Source of the DNA: Methanobacteriota archaeon
GTDB lineage: Archaea; Thermoplasmatota; Poseidoniia; Poseidoniales; Thalassarchaeaceae
Direction of reading: 5' to 3'
DNA: 5,167 nt
NCBI GenBank assembly: GCA_002725475.1
Contig: PBPH01000098.1
Location: forward strand, 1-5,167
The notes beneath the pieces were generated by a model. The model worked only from the letters and a program-made list of their open reading frames with translations, had not been told where the DNA came from and did not search any database. Position 1 is the first letter of the stretch, and each line of letters begins with the position of its first letter. Position numbers and translations under genes: made by a program. Below are positions 1 to 5,167 of the stretch, piece after piece.

Positions 1-722
1 ATATAAGGTACAAAATCTAACAGAAAAGCGATACAGGCCCAAAGGAACCAACCAGGGATTCCAAAGGAAAAAAGAATCAATCCAGCAACTAAAGACTGAC
101 CAAAAGCTACCGAAGCTCTAGTTACAACATATATGCTAACACTTTCTCCAGAACTACCTATTATTTTTTCAAATTTAGAAACGTATTTTGGATATGCAGC
201 ATTCAATCTTCTCGGCAATGATTCCGCTTCAAGAACGATGAAAATTAAGAATATTAGAGTAGTTAAAACTCCGCTAGAGAAGCCTGTGATTGTGCCAAGA
301 AAACTGGTAGAATATGCTTCAATTGAATCGATTCCAAAATTATCTGCGATTGACCGAAGATCAATTGAATGTCCAAAAATTGCGATTCCTTCCAGCCATG
401 TGACCTTTTCATTGAATTGTTCCGTAAGTTCAGGAACGCTATCTGAAAATGATTGGAGATTCGAATAAAGTAGCACCGCAATAAAGAAAATAATTCCTAT
501 TGTCAAAGAGACTAACATTCCGTAAGCAATTAGGGGATGGCCATAACGTTTCTCAAGCCATTTAGCTGCAGGATTAATTAAGAAAAACAGTAGTATTGCA
601 ACGATAAATGGCTGAATAACCGATTTTAAATGAATCAATGCTAAAACCGTAATTAGCAATAAAATCGCAATATTTGCAGCAGTACTTATTCTGACCCCAT
701 AGAATCTATCCACTTTCCCCAT
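1..722 (-). CDS. AI-2E/PerM family membrane transporter, C-terminus beyond window
   Basis: This is a partial polytopic membrane protein; 240 complete codons are visible from the ATG at 722-720, and the frame runs off the left edge. Hydrophobic segments lie at about residues 15-31, 34-51, 65-86, 142-164, 205-222 and 224-240. A long polar loop (about 88-140) separates the third and fourth, as is usual in the AI-2E exporter/PerM family (PF01594). The late stretch FGIPGWFLWACIAFLLDFVPY matches the family's typical G-hP...hPYhG region. Members are usually about 350 residues, so roughly 110 are missing. The substrate cannot be told from sequence: family members have been linked to autoinducer-2 export, Na+/H+ antiport and other roles. 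The start is fixed by an in-frame TGA at 743-741 and an AGGGGA tract (735-730) 7 nt upstream, a weak Shine-Dalgarno match. It follows the threonine dehydrogenase gene by 18 nt on the same strand, so co-transcription is likely. The family call is firm; the function is not. Confidence 0.9.
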   Translation of the reverse strand, partial: MGKVDRFYGVRISTAANIAILLLITVLALIHLKSVIQPFIVAILLFFLINPAAKWLEKRYGHPLIAYGMLVSLTIGIIFFIAVLLYSNLQSFSDSVPELTEQFNEKVTWLEGIAIFGHSIDLRSIADNFGIDSIEAYSTSFLGTITGFSSGVLTTLIFLIFIVLEAESLPRRLNAAYPKYVSKFEKIIGSSGESVSIYVVTRASVAFGQSLVAGLILFSFGIPGWFLWACIAFLLDFVPY

Positions 723-740
723 TTCTATTTCCCCTATTTT

Positions 741-1691
741 TCATGATAAATTCTTCAACATTTCTTCAACTAGTTGTTGTAAATTGTATTTAGGCGACCA
801 ATTCCACTCCTTTTGAGCAAATGAATCATCAATCGATTCCGGCCATGAATCCGCATATTTCTGTCTAATGTCAGGTTCAAAATTACAAATAAAATTTGGG
901 ATTCTCATTGCAATTTCCTCACTTAATTCTTCAGCTGTAAATGATAACCCTGCAATATTGTATCCAGCACGTGCTGAACTAAGTGAATCTATTGGGGCGT
1001 CCATCAATTCTAGAGTGGCTCTGATTGCATCATCCATATACATCATTGGTAATTTTGTATCTGGCCGAACGAAGCAATTGTAGGAACTCGAATTAATGGC
1101 GTGATGAAAAATCTCCACCGCATAGTCAGTTGTGCCTCCTCCGGGCGGCGCTTTCCATGAAATTAGACCAGGATAACGAAGCCCTCGAATATCTACTGAG
1201 TGAATTTCAGAGTAATATTTTGCCATCACCTCTCCTGCAACTTTAGTCATTCCATACATAGTGGTTGGATTGAGGGGCGCATCTTGTGGAGCAAAGGGGG
1301 GGCAGTCAGGCCCAAATACTGCAATTGAGGATGGACTGAAAACTCGCAAATTATGTTCTCTGGCAAGTTCAAGAACATTAGCTAAACCACCAAGATTCAC
1401 CCTCTCACAAAGTTCAGGATTTTTTTCACCGGTTGCAGAAAGAATTGCTGCCAGATGATAGATGGTGCCGACAGAATGTTTGATGATCAAGTTTTCAAGT
1501 TCTTTTTTATCTAACACATCAGCGATTGCAAATTTCCCAGATGCAATCACTGAATGGCCATCAATTTCGCGTAAGTCTGTAGCAATAATAGAATCAGAGC
1601 CATGACGCTGCCGCAACGCATTTACTAGTTCAGTGCCGATTTGACCAAGTGCTCCCGTGACTAGGATGCATGAGTCGGCTTGCACGGTCAT
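741..1691 (-). CDS. tdh: L-threonine 3-dehydrogenase, SDR (NAD-dependent epimerase-like) type
   Basis: The predicted enzyme is cytosolic and oxidises L-threonine with NAD+ to 2-amino-3-oxobutyrate, the first step of conversion to glycine plus acetyl-CoA; the next enzyme (Kbl ligase) is not in the window. The 316 residues are full length for the short-chain-type threonine dehydrogenases of Thermoplasma and Flavobacterium, which are unrelated to the zinc-dependent E. coli Tdh. Visible motifs are the Rossmann GALGQIG (13-19), an acidic residue after beta-2 (D39) favouring NAD+, HLAAILS (79-85), the SSIAVFGP segment holding the catalytic Ser (121-128), catalytic YGMTK (Y146, K150), LRYPG (171-175), the family-typical GGGTTDYAVEIF (184-195), LPMMYMDDAI (214-223) and DSWPESIDDS (281-290). 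These separate it from UDP-sugar epimerases. The ATG at 1691 is the only sensible start: an in-frame TAG lies 12 nt upstream. No Shine-Dalgarno is visible. It is probably the first gene of a two-gene unit with the downstream transporter and is divergent from pyrG. Confidence 0.93.
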   Translation of the reverse strand: MTVQADSCILVTGALGQIGTELVNALRQRHGSDSIIATDLREIDGHSVIASGKFAIADVLDKKELENLIIKHSVGTIYHLAAILSATGEKNPELCERVNLGGLANVLELAREHNLRVFSPSSIAVFGPDCPPFAPQDAPLNPTTMYGMTKVAGEVMAKYYSEIHSVDIRGLRYPGLISWKAPPGGGTTDYAVEIFHHAINSSSYNCFVRPDTKLPMMYMDDAIRATLELMDAPIDSLSSARAGYNIAGLSFTAEELSEEIAMRIPNFICNFEPDIRQKYADSWPESIDDSFAQKEWNWSPKYNLQQLVEEMLKNLS

Positions 1692-1800
1692 CGGGACTCG
1701 CTAGGGAAGTCGATACTTGAAGATACGTGGCCAAACGATTCTTGACATTTTACTGAATCAAACAGCCCCTTTCTTCTAGAATTGCGCTAATGTTGATATG

Positions 1801-1807
1801 CTATACC
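1801..1807 (+). promoter_or_regulatory. Candidate TATA box for pyrG
   Basis: CTATACC lies with its TATA core centred about 31 nt before the pyrG ATG. Archaeal TATA boxes are usually centred 26-27 nt before the transcription start, which would put initiation near 1830 and give a leader of only a few nucleotides. That agrees with the absence of a ribosome binding site. The motif is short and could be chance in AT-rich DNA. Confidence 0.3.
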
Positions 1808-1828
1808 CAACGGGTCCATATCCCGTTG
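1808..1828. repeat. Perfect 7-bp inverted repeat just before the pyrG start
   Basis: CAACGGG (1808-1814) and CCCGTTG (1822-1828) are perfect reverse complements separated by TCCATAT. The dyad ends 6 nt before the pyrG ATG and begins directly after the candidate TATA box. It could be an operator for a dimeric repressor placed between TATA and transcription start, or an RNA hairpin if transcription starts further upstream. There is no T-tract after it and it precedes the gene, so it does not read as a terminator. The symmetry is seen directly; a function is inferred. Confidence 0.5.
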
Positions 1829-1834
1829 ATTGCC

Positions 1835-3490
1835 ATGAGGTATGTTGTTGTCAGCGGCGGAGTCCTTTCAGGATTAGGAAAAGGAGTCACTGCAAGTAGT
1901 ATTGGAATGTTGCTAAAATCGCTTGGTTACAAGGTTACTGCAATCAAAATTGACCCGTATCTAAACAGCGACGCTGGAACAATGAGTCCTTTTGAGCACG
2001 GTGAGGTATTTGTTCTAGATGATGGAGGCGAAGTAGATCTAGATCTTGGGAATTATGAGCGCTTTCTAGACATCACTCTTACGCGTGATAATAATTTGAC
2101 TACAGGTAAAGTATATTCCAAGGTAATCGAGGCCGAGCGTCGTGGGGATTATTTGGGAAAAACCGTACAAGTGGTTCCACATATTACTGATGAAATTCAA
2201 GATTGGATTGAGAGGGTTGCTTCTATTCCAGTAGATGGAAACGGTGATCAGCCAGATGTCTGTGTAGTTGAATTGGGTGGCACAGTTGGCGACATTGAGA
2301 GCGCCCCATTTATTGAAGCACTTCGTCAATTTCAATTTCGTGTTGGAAAGGAAAACTTTGTCCTTGTTCACGTTAGCCTAGTTCCAGTAGTGGGTGTTGT
2401 TGGAGAACAGAAGACCAAACCAAGTCAGCATACTGTAAAGGAGTTGCGAGCAGCAGGACTCTCACCGGATTTTCTAGTATGTCGTTCTGAGGAACCATTG
2501 AAGGATGCAACTAAAGAGAAATTAGCGTTGTTTTGCCATGTAGACAAAACTCACGTTCTCAGCGCACATGATGTTTCTAACATATACCGCGTTCCTATTT
2601 TGCTTGAAGAACAGAACACAACTCAAATGATTGTAGATAAACTACAATTAGAAATGAGAGAAGAACGTCCTCTGTTTGACTCATGGAAGAAAATGGCTGA
2701 CCACGTTGATTCATTAGAGAAGGAAGTTACAATTGCCATGGTTGGTAAATATACAGGTCTTTCAGATTCTTATCTTAGTGTCATTAAAGCATTGCAACAT
2801 TCAGCATTCAAAGTAGGCGCAAAGATGAACATTTGTTGGGTTGAAGCCGCATCACTTGAACCTGAATCTAAAGAAAGTGAGCCTGAAATGTATTCACAAT
2901 CATGGTCAGATTTACAATCTGCAGATGGAATATTAGTTCCTGGCGGTTTTGGAAATCGAGGAATAGAAGGCAAAATACTCGCAGCCAATTTTGCTAGAGT
3001 GAATAACGTACCATATCTAGGGGTGTGCCTAGGTTTGCAAATTGCCGTCATAGAATTTGCCCGAAACGTCCTCGGTCTTGAGGGTGCTAATAGTACCGAG
3101 TTTGACGAAGATACCCCCCACCCAACGGTCATTTTCATGCCTGAAGGAAGCAAAACTCACATGGGTGGTACAATGCGTCTAGGAAGCCGTCAGACCAACA
3201 TTCAGACTGAAGATTGTGTTGCTTACGAGTTGTATGGTGGTGATATGGAAATCCACGAGCGACACCGACACCGTTACGAGGTTAATCCAGATATGATATC
3301 TCAATTAGAGGGGGCAGGACTTCGCTTTGTCGGCAAAGATACTGAGGGCCAACGTATGGAGATAATAGAATTAGAAGGGCATCCATATTTCTTTGGAACG
3401 CAATATCACCCTGAATTCAAAAGCAGACCCACAAGACCTAGTCCGCCTTTTTTCGGTTTAGTTAAAGCAGCATTTTCCAGAATTGAATAA
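1835..3490 (+). CDS. pyrG: CTP synthase (glutamine-hydrolysing)
   Basis: It makes CTP from UTP, ATP and glutamine, the last step of de novo pyrimidine nucleotide synthesis, and acts as a cytosolic homotetramer in known members. The 551 residues are full length. The N-terminal synthetase domain (about 1-270) has the P-loop SGLGKG (12-17), DPYLNSDAGTMSPFEHGE (40-57), DLDLGNYERF (68-77) with the Mg-binding Asp (D70), ERRGDYLGKTVQ (101-112), VELGGTVGDIES (145-156) with the Mg ligand E147, and the UTP-site KTKPSQH (193-199). The C-terminal class I glutamine amidotransferase domain (about 297-551) has the oxyanion PGGFG (369-373), nucleophile C398 in GVCLGLQ, the HRHRYEVN segment (477-484) and the catalytic pair H525/E527 in YHPEF. 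The frame opens at 1790, but the 15 extra residues precede the universal N-terminal beta strand and would read through the dyad, so the ATG at 1835 is preferred. No Shine-Dalgarno is seen. Its TAA abuts the stop of the convergent NAD-kinase-like gene. Confidence 0.97.
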   Translation: MRYVVVSGGVLSGLGKGVTASSIGMLLKSLGYKVTAIKIDPYLNSDAGTMSPFEHGEVFVLDDGGEVDLDLGNYERFLDITLTRDNNLTTGKVYSKVIEAERRGDYLGKTVQVVPHITDEIQDWIERVASIPVDGNGDQPDVCVVELGGTVGDIESAPFIEALRQFQFRVGKENFVLVHVSLVPVVGVVGEQKTKPSQHTVKELRAAGLSPDFLVCRSEEPLKDATKEKLALFCHVDKTHVLSAHDVSNIYRVPILLEEQNTTQMIVDKLQLEMREERPLFDSWKKMADHVDSLEKEVTIAMVGKYTGLSDSYLSVIKALQHSAFKVGAKMNICWVEAASLEPESKESEPEMYSQSWSDLQSADGILVPGGFGNRGIEGKILAANFARVNNVPYLGVCLGLQIAVIEFARNVLGLEGANSTEFDEDTPHPTVIFMPEGSKTHMGGTMRLGSRQTNIQTEDCVAYELYGGDMEIHERHRHRYEVNPDMISQLEGAGLRFVGKDTEGQRMEIIELEGHPYFFGTQYHPEFKSRPTRPSPPFFGLVKAAFSRIE

Positions 3491-4735
3491 CTATTCTTGG
3501 GAGATTTTGATTAGGCGAGTTGTACGGTAGCCTTGCAATACTTTGAGATATTTCTTTGCTCGAAAATCATTATCTAACGATGTATCTCCACTATCAACTC
3601 TCAGAGATGATAATGTCAATAGTTTCGCCGGTGTTGCGATTCCCAGAACTCCATCAATTCCAACAATTCGAATTACAGCAGGAGATATTTGTAAATTCCC
3701 TCTACCTATCAAAAATCCTTGACCACCCATTGGTGAGAGAAGTATGAGTGAATTTCCTCCATGGGAAGAGAGATTTTCGATTAGAACTGATTCATTGATG
3801 TCTTCGGCAATAATTTTCCCGTTCTTAACAATATCAATCCCAAGTGCTGTTTTCTCAAACCCTAGGTGCTTTGCCATACGTCGAAGGGTGCCGCCAGAAC
3901 CCCAAATAATCATCAAATCAGAATCTTCTTCCATCATTTCTCCAATATGATTTGCAATTCCTTCAATGATTTCAGACTCATCACTAGCCTCAACCCGTTG
4001 CTTTGCACCTTGCATCCATCTGGGGGCTGATGGAGTCATTGCTTCAGCATACAATCTCACTCTCCATTCGCCTCTTAGATAGGCTTCTTCATCGAGATCC
4101 ATTACTTCAGTGTTAGCTACCAAGAGGTCACCATTTAACCAAGCATGTAGGGCCTCTGCTGCAGAATTAGGGTTGGCGGCAAAACATCCACTATGCATTT
4201 TCACTCCACCAGGCACCCCAATTAATGGTAAATCTTCTCTACTAATTTCTTGAAGTGTAGAAATGATGTCTCTTGTAGTTCCATCCCCTCCAGCGTATAG
4301 GAGTAAATCGATACCCTTCTCAATCATTTCTTTGACTGCCTGTTTTGTATCATTAGCATAACTAGGTTCAGCACCGTAAATTTTGGTAACGTTCTCTATT
4401 TCATCTGGAATCCAAACCGCACCCATTCTACCCTCACAAGCGACAAATTCCAAATTTTCTATTCCAAGTTCCATCAATCTCTGAAGTGTTTGACTCATTC
4501 TTGGACCGGATCTATCTTCAGCCCCAGCACTTCGCGCTTGTTCAGCCCGTCCATCACTACCCTTGAATCCGAGCTTACCGCCCAACCCAGCATCGGGATT
4601 TACAAGCACCCCGACCAAGGTCATGGGTGGGCGAAGAGTTATCTCTTCATCAAGGCTATTGAGTAACTTTGAGGTTAGACAATCGGCCAACGCATTCAAG
4701 ACTTCATCCGTTGTGCGAGGTTCGGCGTGCGTCAT
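3491..4735 (-). CDS. NAD kinase family protein (ATP-NAD kinase, COG3199-like)
   Basis: Probably phosphorylates NAD+ to NADP+ in the cytosol, or another diacylglycerol/NAD-kinase-fold substrate; biochemistry for this long archaeal/bacterial family is sparse. Three in-frame starts exist: 4801 (436 aa), 4735 (414 aa, used here) and 4624 (377 aa). Numbering here is from 4735. The fold begins at LVGVLVNPDAGLGGKLGFKGSDG (40-62), followed by the kinase signature GGDGT (149-153, with D151), GVPGGVKMHSGCFAANP (173-189), EVMDLDEEAY (210-219), QGAK (242-245), GSGGT (279-283), LGIDIVKNGK (298-307), SPMGGQGFLIGRGNLQISP (334-352) and the C-terminal GIATPAKL (365-372). Family members usually start right at the first strand, which favours 4624. 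However, residues 1-37 form an acidic, helix-like segment with purine-rich first codon positions, which favours 4735. Starting at 4801 would place 66 more bases antisense to the neighbouring gene. There is no Shine-Dalgarno at any of them. The family is certain; the start is about 55% sure. Confidence 0.88.
   Translation of the reverse strand: MTHAEPRTTDEVLNALADCLTSKLLNSLDEEITLRPPMTLVGVLVNPDAGLGGKLGFKGSDGRAEQARSAGAEDRSGPRMSQTLQRLMELGIENLEFVACEGRMGAVWIPDEIENVTKIYGAEPSYANDTKQAVKEMIEKGIDLLLYAGGDGTTRDIISTLQEISREDLPLIGVPGGVKMHSGCFAANPNSAAEALHAWLNGDLLVANTEVMDLDEEAYLRGEWRVRLYAEAMTPSAPRWMQGAKQRVEASDESEIIEGIANHIGEMMEEDSDLMIIWGSGGTLRRMAKHLGFEKTALGIDIVKNGKIIAEDINESVLIENLSSHGGNSLILLSPMGGQGFLIGRGNLQISPAVIRIVGIDGVLGIATPAKLLTLSSLRVDSGDTSLDNDFRAKKYLKVLQGYRTTRLIKISQE
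4633..4648. repeat. Short perfect inverted repeat near the internal start of the kinase gene
   Basis: GAAGAG (4633-4638) and CTCTTC (4643-4648) flank TTAT. If the kinase begins at the ATG at 4624, this dyad would lie 8 nt upstream of it, much like the dyad at pyrG. If it begins at 4735, the repeat is inside the coding region and may mean nothing. Six-base arms are weak evidence. Confidence 0.3.
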
Positions 4736-4746
4736 GACTAGTGATG
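4733..4746. promoter_or_regulatory. Near-palindrome spanning the two divergent start codons
   Basis: CATGACTAGTGATG is symmetric except for one central-flank pair (12 of 14 positions match its reverse complement). Its first four bases, CATG, hold the plus-strand ATG (4734-4736) and the minus-strand ATG (4735-4733). It could be an operator shared by both genes if both starts are right, but short near-palindromes arise by chance. Confidence 0.2.
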
Positions 4747-5167
4747 GTAAAAACTCGGGAAAGACCGTTGAGGACGTCTTTAAGTCGGGTATGGACGACA
4801 TGATTCGGGCCAGAGAAGAGTTGGACGCCGCAGCATCTACTCCTGTAACATCAGATAAGGTTGAAAATGAACAATCAGTGACTCCAGACCCCCTCTTTCA
4901 ATCCACTCCTACTTCGGGGCCACCAATGCAGGAGATGGCACCAACAGGCCCACCAATGCCAGAGGCGGCGCCAGATCCTCTACTAACTTCTCCAACCCCT
5001 GCAGGCCCACCAATGCAAGAGATGGCGCCAACAGGCCCACCAATGCCAGAGGCGGCGCCAGATCCTCTACTAACCCCTCCAACTCCTACAGGCCCACCAA
5101 TGGGTGGTCCAGGCGGAATGCCTCCAATGGGCGGTCCAGGCGGAATGCCTCCAATGGGTCCAGGCGG
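4734..5167 (+). CDS. Pro/Met/Gly-rich repeat protein of unknown function, C-terminus beyond window
   Basis: I do not recognise this gene. 144 complete codons are open to the right edge. Residues 1-35 are charged and helix-like (GKTVEDVFKSGMDDMIRARE region) and 36-62 are a polar linker. Residues 63-120 are two copies of a 29-residue Pro-rich unit built on PPMQEMAPTG and PPMPEAAPDPLL, and 124-141 are two copies of GGPGGMPPM that run on towards the edge. There is no signal peptide or membrane segment in the visible part; a folded or membrane domain may follow outside the window. Low-complexity Pro/Gly/Met tails and linkers like this occur in many archaeal and bacterial proteins, so they do not point to a function. 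The ATG at 4734 is preferred because the sequence upstream in this frame reads as a serine/arginine-rich shadow of the kinase gene. Alternative ATGs are at 4623, 4791 and 4800. A GAGG at 4717-4720 is 13 nt upstream, rather far for a ribosome site. The start codon overlaps the divergent kinase start by two bases. Confidence 0.75.
   Translation, partial: MTSDGKNSGKTVEDVFKSGMDDMIRAREELDAAASTPVTSDKVENEQSVTPDPLFQSTPTSGPPMQEMAPTGPPMPEAAPDPLLTSPTPAGPPMQEMAPTGPPMPEAAPDPLLTPPTPTGPPMGGPGGMPPMGGPGGMPPMGPG
4920..5093 (+). repeat. Two in-frame 87-nt tandem repeats coding a Pro-rich 29-residue unit
   Basis: Copy 1 (4920-5006) and copy 2 (5007-5093) agree at 81 of 87 positions by direct reading. The six differences are CAG/CAA, GCA/GCG, ACT/ACC, TCT/CCT, ACC/ACT and GCA/ACA; four are synonymous and two change an amino acid (Ser/Pro and Ala/Thr). 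Each copy also holds an internal half-repeat, because both halves start with CCACCAATG. A third copy begins at 5094 but diverges after three codons into the Gly-rich repeat. Confidence 0.95.
5103..5156 (+). repeat. Two in-frame 27-nt tandem repeats coding GGPGGMPPM
   Basis: Copies at 5103-5129 and 5130-5156 differ only by GGT/GGC at the first codon, a synonymous change. A further shortened copy (GPGG) begins at 5157 and continues past the window edge, so the full repeat number is unknown. Confidence 0.93.

Larger units (their letters stand above)
1692..1834. promoter_or_regulatory. Divergent intergenic region between tdh and pyrG
   Basis: This 143-nt spacer must hold the promoters for both flanking genes. 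On the plus side it contains a TATA-like stretch and a perfect dyad next to the pyrG start, listed separately. A small TTCTAGAA palindrome sits at 1774-1781, further from pyrG. On the tdh side I could not pick a convincing TATA box, and there is no Shine-Dalgarno before either gene, so short or leaderless transcripts are plausible. The promoter role is inferred from gene orientation only. Confidence 0.6.

Noticed and set aside
133..481. Small open frames on both strands inside the left-edge gene
   Set aside because: They lie in other frames of a clearly recognisable AI-2E-family transporter and show no protein-like features of their own.
868..1458. Plus-strand open frames of 65-71 codons
   Set aside because: They are antisense shadows of the threonine dehydrogenase gene, which has all family motifs on the minus strand.
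1808..1828. Terminator reading of the inverted repeat before pyrG
   Set aside because: It lies upstream of pyrG, downstream of the divergent tdh start, and is not followed by a T-tract on either strand; no transcript is expected to end there.
1790..1834. A 15-residue N-terminal extension of CTP synthase from the ATG at 1790
   Set aside because: CTP synthases start at the strand MRYVVVSGG; the extra codons cover the TATA-like element and dyad, and no ribosome binding site favours the upstream ATG.
2066..3153. Minus-strand open frames of 101 and 127 codons within pyrG
   Set aside because: They are antisense to strongly conserved CTP synthase motifs and have no family resemblance or start signals.
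3556..3950. Plus-strand open frames of 63-68 codons
   Set aside because: They are shadows of the NAD-kinase-family gene.
4736..4801. The longest start (4801) for the NAD-kinase-family protein
   Set aside because: The extra 22 residues are antisense to the charged N-terminus of the plus-strand gene and precede an already non-standard extension; a start at 4735 or 4624 is simpler.
4920..5167. CRISPR-like or satellite interpretation of the repeats at the right edge
   Set aside because: The repeats are direct, contiguous and in frame, lack unique spacers, and their differences are mostly synonymous, which fits a coding repeat.
1..5167. tRNA, rRNA, insertion sequence or phage genes
   Set aside because: I looked for cloverleaf-like stems, transposase motifs and terminal repeats and found none; nearly all bases are accounted for by five coding regions.

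Overview
The window looks like ordinary chromosomal housekeeping DNA from an uncultivated archaeon. The CTP synthase has the archaeal sequence style (SGLGKG P-loop, DPYLNSDAGTMSPFEHGEVFVLDDG stretch, short segment before GGTMRLG). The NAD-kinase-like protein belongs to the long COG3199-type family common in archaea. The threonine dehydrogenase is the short-chain (SDR) type known from Thermoplasma and Bacteroidetes. Moderately AT-rich DNA, mostly absent Shine-Dalgarno sites and a Pro/Gly/Met-rich repeat protein would fit a marine Thermoplasmatota lineage such as Ca. Poseidoniales (Marine Group II). That assignment is an inference from protein style and is not proven.

Layout. The left third is a minus-strand pair: an SDR-type L-threonine 3-dehydrogenase (741-1691), followed 18 nt downstream by an AI-2E/PerM-family membrane transporter (722 down to the left edge, C-terminus missing). 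A 143-nt divergent intergenic region (1692-1834) separates this pair from pyrG (CTP synthase, plus strand, 1835-3490). This spacer carries a TATA-like element and a perfect 7-bp inverted repeat ending 6 nt before the pyrG start. pyrG runs convergently, with zero spacing, into a minus-strand NAD-kinase-family gene (3491 to about 4735). The N-terminus of that gene meets, head to head, a plus-strand gene of unknown function (4734 to the right edge). The visible part of the last gene has a charged N-terminus followed by Pro/Met/Gly repeats, including two 87-nt units that are 93% identical.

The genes cover amino-acid catabolism (threonine to 2-amino-3-oxobutyrate), pyrimidine nucleotide synthesis (UTP to CTP) and probably pyridine nucleotide phosphorylation. 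They do not form an obvious single pathway. I see no mobile element, CRISPR array, tRNA or rRNA, and no convincing novel defence or biosynthetic system. The points most worth checking are the palindromic, overlapping divergent start codons near 4734, the dyad in the pyrG promoter, and the recently duplicated Pro-rich repeats under apparent amino-acid constraint.
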